A DNA stretch of 64,000 bases from Myoxocephalus aenaeus (Eukaryota; Chordata; Actinopteri; Perciformes; Cottidae). Of the stretch, positions 60,914-64,000 are shown one piece after another. The position numbers and the translations under genes are program-made. Location: NCBI GenBank assembly GCA_038501785.1, contig JBAMJR010000082.1:93501-157500 (forward strand), read 5' to 3'. How positions within the stretch are numbered: the stretch's first letter is position 1; the number at the start of each line of letters is the position of its first letter. Below the pieces are notes generated by a model. That model worked only from the letters and a program-made list of their open reading frames with translations. It was not told the origin of the DNA and made no database searches.

Positions 60914-61285
60914 ACAGCGCTAACAGCGCTAACAGCGCTAACAACGCTAACATAGGGTGACCAGACGTCCTCTTTTTCCCGGACACGTCCTCTTTTCGAG
61001 ACCTAAAAAAAGCGTCCGGCAGGGATTCCAAAAACGTCCGGGATTTTGCTACGTCCGGGAAAATAGTTATTACCCCCTTACAAGTTTTGGAAATGGTATC
61101 TCCCTCATGTTCCACCTTCTTGCGCAAGCTCTGACTGTAGAGAGAACTGTCATTGGTCGACCGATCTCAACGTAAATGTAAGTTCACGGCATGCTACACA
61201 CTACTGCTACCCCCCGGAACGAAGTGTCCTCTTTTTCACAAACTCAAATCTGGTCACCCTAGCTAACAGCGCTAACAGCGCTAAC
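60914..61285. repeat. 9-bp (AGCGCTAAC)n array split by an insertion
   Basis: Four units at 60916-60951 and about three at 61262-61285 flank the hAT-like element, suggesting one short array was interrupted. Confidence 0.85.
60953..61260. mobile_element. short hAT-like element with AGGGTGACCAGA ends
   Basis: TAGGGTGACCAGACGTCCTC at the left and GTGTCCTCTTTTTC then TCTGGTCACCCT at the right are inverted repeats. The flanks CGCTAACA and AGCTAACA match at seven of eight bases, but the host array repeats that word, so the duplication is not independent proof. Internal short repeats of ACGTCCGGGA. No coding frame. Confidence 0.75.
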
Positions 61286-62429
61286 TGTGTAAACTAAGGC
61301 GAAAGTGACGCTCTGATACAACACACACGGAGGGAGAGTGACTCCAATCTGTGCTCAGGTAGACGATACACCAGTATATCTCTACATTTGCTGCTATTTT
61401 AATGCTCTGAATGTTAAATACAGCTCCAATGAAACATCTGAAGGAGACATTTAGAGATTCCCTGTCCATGGAAGGCTTGAATCTGGAATTCACTCAAATG
61501 AGGAAAGGAAGTTCTTTGACACTGGATCTGGATGCATTGTCACATTTGGACCCGTAGTTCATCTGCTAGATGACGGGACATGGACTATTGGTCTTTGTGA
61601 TTTACTGCGAGGTGCACCGTAAACGGCAGAGCAAAGGTGGGTAATTTAAATGGGAACAAAACCTAATTTATAAATGTATTCGTCCCGTTTCATACGGGCT
61701 TAATTGCCTCAATTAAATAACCCCCTCGACACCGAGCGTAAAGATACAGATGGTGCAGTTTCAGTGAGTTTCTTTTCCTCTAATTTCCCCACTGACGCAG
61801 CAATCTTAGAAAGAAAAAACGCACTCAGAGTTCACCATCTGTATCTCGGTGCACGGCGGTGAGAGGGTGATGATTTCTATTTTCTTTGAACCCTCAGAGG
61901 CTGCACTAAACACCATCTGAAATGAATCGCTCCAGTCTACTTCAGTCAGCACCGAGTCCACAGTGCCTCTGAAATTATGATGACATTAATTAGAAAAAGA
62001 CCTCTTATCTTTCCAGAGACGGCTTTAGAACTTTTTCTTAATGGGAATAGTGTCGTCGTCGTCGTCTAACGGGACTTGGCAATGTGAAGTCATGTGACCC
62101 GTGGTTTGGTTGCTAAAGCCGGTTCTGTGACTCCAGCGTCTGTCTACCTGCAGTATTGACGTTTGAAAAAATCTTTATTCATAGATTTAATTACAACGCA
62201 ACATTTGTTCACGAAAACATTGCATCACCACAACACAAAGTGCTCATAATGGAAGTAAACATCACTTTTACTGCGAGGAACTTTTAACTCAGTTTAATAC
62301 GGATGCCTCTTTTTGGCCTTAATAAGTAAACCAGACCATCTGAGAGAAGATGGAGTTATTCTTAACGCTCGTCATCGGATTTCACGGAAAATCAGATGAC
62401 ATCACACAGATTCACCAGAAACTCCTCTC
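61286..62429. other. unique sequence, candidate conserved non-coding stretch
   Basis: About 61660-62040 is complex, with CAATTAAATAACC and GACATTAATTAG words typical of developmental non-coding elements, but conservation cannot be judged here. A (GTC)n patch lies at 62051-62067. No gene recognised. Confidence 0.4.
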
Positions 62430-62431
62430 TG

Positions 62432-62466
<35 letters not shown>

Positions 62467-62700
62467 TTTATTTATAAAGCACATTTCCCAGACAAAAGAG
62501 GTCACAACGTGCTGTACTGTTTAAAAAACACAGTAAAAATACATTAAAAGATGGAGTAAAAAACACAATAAAACAAATAAATAAATAAAAACAGATAAAA
62601 AGCTGGTCATTTCAGGTGTTTAAAACAAACGCCAGCGTAAACAGGTGAGAGGGGCAGACTGTCAAATGAGAGGTTTTCTAAAAGCCCCTTTGCTCCACAG
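62430..62700 (-). mobile_element. LINE-like 3' tail insertion, copy 3
   Basis: (AAT)n at 62432-62465 followed by TTTATTTATAAAGCACATTT and ACGTGCTGTAC, the same layout as at 7047 and 12205. The 65-codon frame with poly-Asn is an artefact of the tail. Confidence 0.6.
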
Positions 62701-63359
62701 GCACCGACAAAATCGACACAAAATGAAAGTTCCTTGTAGTAACTTTAAGTAAAAAGAATAATAAAACATTCATGCAAATCATAAGTCCAGGCTTGATGGA
62801 GCTTGTTCAGCCCAACGGGGGACCGTCTAAATCTAGACCCTTGTGCTCTGGGAGGGAGCACAGTTTTAGTCTGTCCATAAATTATAGAACCTGCCAGCTG
62901 AGCCTCTAAGAGTTTACTTTATTTTTTTCCAGGTGGAGAAACTGCATAAGATGGAGGTGATACTCACTTCCACTTCAACAGAAGTCGAAAGCTGCTGAGT
63001 GGACCTGTTGTTCCTCCATTCTGTGACCATTAGGATCTAAATAAGGATCAAACTTGCAAAGTTTTCACCCCAAAAAAGTGAAGGTGACATCCAGCAATGG
63101 GCAATAATGCAATATGATAACTTGATTTAATCACGTATCGAGATATTGTAATATTGATAATAACAAGCACACGCTAACTCAAATTCCTAAACATTTTTGA
63201 TTATTTTGCACATTATGTCTTTAATTAAATGAGGAAATAATATTAAACTCTGCAGATCAGTTTAATATTATGGTTCAACTGACTCACAAGTGGTCTGATG
63301 GGAAGATTGTTCGTTAGATATTTGTGTATAAGTTCATCGAGGCTGACCATCATGCTGAC
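62701..63359. other. unique sequence
   Basis: No gene recognised. Confidence 0.4.
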
Positions 63360-63404
63360 TTATTATTATTATTATTATTAGTAGTAGTAGTAGTAGTAGT
63401 AGTA
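63360..63404. repeat. (TTA)n(GTA)n compound microsatellite
   Basis: About seven TTA followed by about eight GTA. Confidence 0.95.
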
Positions 63405-64000
63405 CATATACAGGGCGAAAGTCACGACTCTTCCTCAGCAGTTAGTCTTCATCAAACCTTCTTACTTCTTGGTGTTTGTTAGTTTCGTGTTGCTCTTTGT
63501 TGTTCTTCAAGCCTCTGAACACCAATGAAGCTCCGCCCCCGCAGGTGTTTTCTCCCCTCGGAACTCTGGGTAAACGCAAACCGGTTGACATCTCCGTCGC
63601 GTCGTTCTTTTACACTATTATCTTTTCTTTTTTAAATAAAGTTGCAGACGGACCAGGTTTCTGCAGCAACACTTGTAAATAAAAAACACACTTCCTACCC
63701 CATCTGTCCCTTTCACTTCTCTCCAGTTCTGTAGCTCCACACTTGAATTTATTACTGCCGACTGTGTTCTTGTAAAATGTTCCATCTGTAGCATCTGCTC
63801 CATAAACAAACATCGGCATTCACAGGTACGCCGCTGAAAGAACCATAATTCATATTAACTTGATGTCAATTGATGAGTTAACAAACGCTCTGAATACCGA
63901 GGACACGTCGTTGCACCGTAAAGGGGGAACACTTCCCAAATATTTCCAAATTGGAAACGGATTCATAAGCAGTGTTTACTCTGCCGAACAGCTCGCAGTG
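63405..64000. other. unique sequence
   Basis: A 68-codon frame at 63476-63682 has no recognised domain. No gene recognised up to the window edge. Confidence 0.4.

Overview
This window looks like non-coding nuclear DNA from a ray-finned (teleost) fish: either one or more very long introns or an intergenic stretch. The evidence is the extreme density of long (CA/GT)n, (CT/GA)n and (AT)n microsatellites, a decayed Tc1-like transposon, a 5'-truncated LINE whose reverse-transcriptase C-terminus is still readable, several hAT-type terminal inverted repeats, and dispersed repeats that I recognise from teleost genomes (family assignments are from memory, not from a search). I find no bacterial-style operon, no rRNA, no CRISPR array and no intact host protein-coding gene. 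Almost every long open frame is a translated microsatellite or minisatellite (Thr-His, Val-Cys, poly-Glu or Ser-Leu-Arg-Gly-Ala repeats).

Layout. 0-10 kb: unique sequence, then a dispersed repeat whose inner 73/59-bp unit has expanded into 15 tandem units (1361-2371), with a second four-unit copy near 9 kb. 6.8-7.5 kb and 14.1-15.3 kb: two copies of one old repeat, each split by a different younger insertion (a LINE-like tail in one, a hAT element with an exact 8-bp target duplication in the other). 15.7-16.2 kb: a second hAT element holding a tRNA-like sequence. 18.2, 22.8 and 33.7 kb: three copies of a compact terminal-inverted-repeat element flanked by TA, with a GCTAGC-rich core. 26.9-27.5 kb: a 36-bp minisatellite joined to a perfect 18-bp-arm palindrome, then an inverted copy of the interior of the 14-kb hAT element. 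28.0-28.55 kb: a CpG- and GC-rich block that is the best candidate for a promoter or 5'-UTR exon. 37.6-42.5 kb: hAT-like and LINE relics and a third copy of the 73-bp repeat family. 42.8-44.4 kb: a very dense cluster of alternating microsatellites. 49.9-52.6 kb: another microsatellite-rich stretch. 53.0 kb: fourth copy of the 73-bp family. 55.24-56.33 kb: a 1.1-kb GC-rich 15-bp minisatellite. 57.2-57.65 kb: Tc1-like remnant. 60.95-61.26 kb: a short hAT-like element inserted in a 9-bp tandem array.

The history that can be read directly is layered transposition: old repeats cut by newer elements, plus local tandem expansion inside otherwise dispersed elements. Between repeats lie mixed-complexity unique segments that may include conserved non-coding elements; I mark the better ones as candidates only, because conservation cannot be judged from one sequence.
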